DNA of 6,919 nt from Pseudomonadota bacterium (GTDB lineage: Bacteria > Pseudomonadota > Alphaproteobacteria > Rhizobiales > Beijerinckiaceae): positions 1 through 6,919 of the forward strand of contig JAEWKL010000838.1 of NCBI GenBank assembly GCA_023386115.1. The letters run 5' to 3'. This document shows, in pieces, positions 5,087 to 6,919 of this stretch. A program made the translations under genes and the position numbers. Each line of letters starts with the position of its first letter. The stretch's first letter is position 1. The notes beneath the pieces are model-generated. The model was not told the DNA's origin and did not search any database. It saw only the letters and a program-made list of their open reading frames with translations.

Positions 5087-6285
5087 GCGCCCTGCCCTCC
5101 CCCGATCACGGCCTCTCCGCCGAGGCCATGGCCATCGCCGAGCGGGTCGAGCGTTTCGTGCGCGACGTCGTGGCGCCCTACGAGACGGATCCGCGGCGCG
5201 ACCACCACGACTGCCCGACCGACGCCCTCGTCGCCGACATGCGCGCCAGGGCCCGCGAGGCCGGCGTGCTCACCCCGCATATCCGGCCCGACGGGAGCTT
5301 CCTGTCCCACCGCGAGACGGCGGCGGTGCTGATCCGCTCCGGCCTCTCGCCCCTCGGCCCGCTCGCCTGCAACACCGCGGCGCCCGACGAGGGCAACATG
5401 TTCCTGCTCGCGCGCGTGGGCAGCCCCGGGATCCGTGAACGCTTCCTCGAGCCCCTGGTCGCCGGACGGGCGCGCTCGGCCTTCTTCATGACCGAGCCGG
5501 CGGCGGAGGGGGGCGCCGGCTCGGACCCCTCGATGATGATCACCACCTGCCGGCCCGACGGCAACCATTGGGTGATCGACGGCCGCAAGGCCTTCATCAC
5601 CGGGGCGGCGGGGGCCTCGATCGGCATCGTGATGGCGAAGGCAGCCGAGGGCGCCTGTCTGTTCCTCGTCAACCTGCCCGACCCGGCGATCCGGATCGAG
5701 CGGGTGCCCAACACCCTCGACAGCTCGATGCCGGGCGGCCATGCCGTCGTGACGATCGAGGGCCTGCGGGTGCCCGCCGACCAGATGCTCGGCCGACCTG
5801 GCGAAGGCTTCCAATACGCCCAGGTCCGCCTCGCTTCGGCGCGGCTGACCCACTGCATGCGCTGGACCGGTGCCTGCCGGCGGGCGAACGAGATCGCCAC
5901 CGACTACGCCAACCGGCGCCACGCCTTCGGCAAGCCGCTGATCGAGCACGAGGGCGTCGGCTTCATGCTGGCCGAGAACCTCATCGACCTCAAACAGGCC
6001 GAGCTGATGATCGACTGGTGCGCCGACGTCTTGGATGGCGGAGCGCCCGGCATCGCCGAGAGCTCGATGGCTAAGGTCGCGGTCAGCGAGGGGCTGATGC
6101 GCATTGCCGACCGCTGCGTGCAGGTGATGGGCGGCAGCGGCGTGACCCAGGACACCATCGTCGAGCAGGTGTTTCGCGAGGTGCGCGCCTTCCGGATCTA
6201 TGACGGGCCGACCGAGGTGCACAAATGGTCGCTCGCCAAGACGATCCGGCGCGACTGGAAGGCCCGACAGGAGGCCCGCGCATGA
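5083..6285 (+). CDS. Acyl-CoA dehydrogenase (FAD-dependent; Asp at the usual catalytic Glu position)
   Basis: This is a 400-residue flavoenzyme predicted to introduce the alpha,beta double bond into an acyl-CoA, passing electrons to ETF. It contains the N-terminal helical domain; the FAD/substrate loop FFMTEPAAEGGAGSD (134-148); IDGRKAFITGA (165-175) in the middle beta domain; NRRHAFGKPL (277-286); and the C-terminal helical domain with MGGSGVTQD (349-357) and RIYDGPTEVH (371-380). In medium-chain enzymes the catalytic base is the Glu of a YEGT motif; here that position is D374. That is the pattern of the ACAD10/11-like branch, whose members often act on long, branched or unusual acyl-CoAs. 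The start overlaps the upstream stop as ATGA (5083-5086), so translation is probably coupled. A longer open frame reaching back to 4321 reads the dehydrogenase gene out of frame and is not the protein start. Confidence 0.94.
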   Translation: MSALPSPDHGLSAEAMAIAERVERFVRDVVAPYETDPRRDHHDCPTDALVADMRARAREAGVLTPHIRPDGSFLSHRETAAVLIRSGLSPLGPLACNTAAPDEGNMFLLARVGSPGIRERFLEPLVAGRARSAFFMTEPAAEGGAGSDPSMMITTCRPDGNHWVIDGRKAFITGAAGASIGIVMAKAAEGACLFLVNLPDPAIRIERVPNTLDSSMPGGHAVVTIEGLRVPADQMLGRPGEGFQYAQVRLASARLTHCMRWTGACRRANEIATDYANRRHAFGKPLIEHEGVGFMLAENLIDLKQAELMIDWCADVLDGGAPGIAESSMAKVAVSEGLMRIADRCVQVMGGSGVTQDTIVEQVFREVRAFRIYDGPTEVHKWSLAKTIRRDWKARQEARA

Positions 6286-6919
6286 GCGATCCCGTCCGCG
6301 TCTCGGTCGAGGGGGCGCTCGCCACCCTGACCCTCGACCGGCCGAGCGCCGGCAACACGATCGACCTTCCCCTCGCGCGGAGCCTCCTCGCGGCGGCAAT
6401 CCGCTGCGACCAGGACCCGGCGATCCGCTGCGTCGTCCTCACCGGCAACGGGCGCCTGTTCTGCGGCGGCGGCGATCTCGGGACGTTGGCGGAGGCGGGC
6501 GAGGCGCTGCCGGGCGTCCTCAGCGAGCTCGCCGGCACCCTGCACATGGCGGTCTCGCGTCTGATGCGGATGGAGAAGCCCCTGCTGGTGCTGGTCAACG
6601 GGCCGGCGGCCGGGGCGGGCCTCAGCCTCGCGCTTGCGGGCGACGTCGTGCTGGCGGCGCGCTCCGCCCACTTCACCGCGGCCTATGGCGGCGTCGGCCT
6701 GAGCCCGGACGGGGGAATGTCCTGGCTCCTGCCCCGTCTCGTCGGCCTGCGCCGGGCGCAGGAGGTGATCCTGACCAACCGCCGCGTCGATGCCGAGGAG
6801 GCCGAGCGGATCGGCCTCGTCACCCGCACCGTCGACGACGCGGCGCTGGCGCGCGTGGGCACAGAGGTCGCCGGCCGACTCGCGGCCTCCGCGACCCGGG
6901 CCCTCGGCCTCGCCCGCGG
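6282..6919 (+). CDS. Enoyl-CoA hydratase/isomerase-family (crotonase) protein, isomerase-like active site, 3' end off the right edge
   Basis: The first 212 residues of a crotonase-fold protein are visible; the family averages about 260, so the last 45-50 residues are missing. The CoA and oxyanion-hole loops are present as LFCGGGDL (59-66) and NGPAAGAGLSLALAGD (106-121). By hand alignment to rat mitochondrial enoyl-CoA hydratase, the two catalytic glutamates are absent: S115 stands at the Glu144 position and Y135 at Glu164. Instead D143 lies in GLSPDGG (139-145), where PaaG-type isomerases and 4-chlorobenzoyl-CoA dehalogenase carry a catalytic Asp. Double-bond isomerisation, or another enolate reaction, is therefore likelier than simple hydration. 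The ATG overlaps the acyl-CoA dehydrogenase stop as ATGA (6282-6285), the second such junction in the operon. AGGAGG-like sequence (6270-6274) ends just upstream, inside the preceding gene. Confidence 0.92.
   Translation, partial: MSDPVRVSVEGALATLTLDRPSAGNTIDLPLARSLLAAAIRCDQDPAIRCVVLTGNGRLFCGGGDLGTLAEAGEALPGVLSELAGTLHMAVSRLMRMEKPLLVLVNGPAAGAGLSLALAGDVVLAARSAHFTAAYGGVGLSPDGGMSWLLPRLVGLRRAQEVILTNRRVDAEEAERIGLVTRTVDDAALARVGTEVAGRLAASATRALGLAR

Noticed and set aside
4861..6399. 512-codon minus-strand frame over the acyl-CoA genes (also 5178-5900, 6083-6676 and 6198-6671 minus)
   Set aside because: These are antisense shadows of the dehydrogenase and crotonase genes, without motifs or ribosome sites.

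Overview
The window is very G+C-rich, with codons strongly biased to G/C in the third position. It carries a Tat-type periplasmic binding protein and compact, overlapping catabolic genes. This suggests an alphaproteobacterium of the Hyphomicrobiales (Methylobacterium- or Bradyrhizobium-like). The taxon is inferred from protein style and cannot be proved here.

Layout. (1) 1-1295, minus strand: an NADH-dependent ferredoxin (rubredoxin-type) reductase of the CamA/BphA4 family, running off the left edge. Its upstream region holds two identical 14-bp palindromes, probably an operator pair, and a tiny coupled upstream ORF. (2) 1296-1763: non-coding, with the operators, a 14-bp tandem repeat and no gene. 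(3) 1764-2996, minus: a Tat-exported substrate-binding protein of a branched-chain-amino-acid-type ABC importer, without permease or ATPase genes beside it. (4) 3285-3914, minus: a TetR-family regulator. A perfect 17-bp palindrome overlaps the candidate promoter of the binding-protein gene. An imperfect palindrome sharing the hexamer GAACAT overlaps the TetR gene's own candidate promoter. (5) 3915-4324: a non-coding divergent control region with an unusually long leader containing several inverted repeats. (6) 4325-6919, plus: a tightly coupled operon with ATGA overlaps at both junctions. It encodes an HSD10-like 3-hydroxyacyl-CoA dehydrogenase, an acyl-CoA dehydrogenase of the class with Asp at the usual Glu position, and an enoyl-CoA hydratase/isomerase-family protein (right edge, partial) that lacks both hydratase glutamates but has the Asp typical of isomerases and dehalogenases.

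How it may work together (inference): the binding protein captures a small organic acid in the periplasm. The plus-strand operon degrades its CoA thioester by a beta-oxidation-like route, probably on a branched, cyclic or unsaturated acyl chain. The TetR protein may sense an acyl-CoA and repress both transcription units. The ferredoxin reductase at the left belongs to a separate unit, probably feeding electrons to an oxygenase encoded beyond the edge. I found no RNA genes, insertion sequences, CRISPR or phage functions. The window is best described as an accessory acyl-CoA catabolic locus of recognisable families in an unassigned combination. I did not find a wholly new system.
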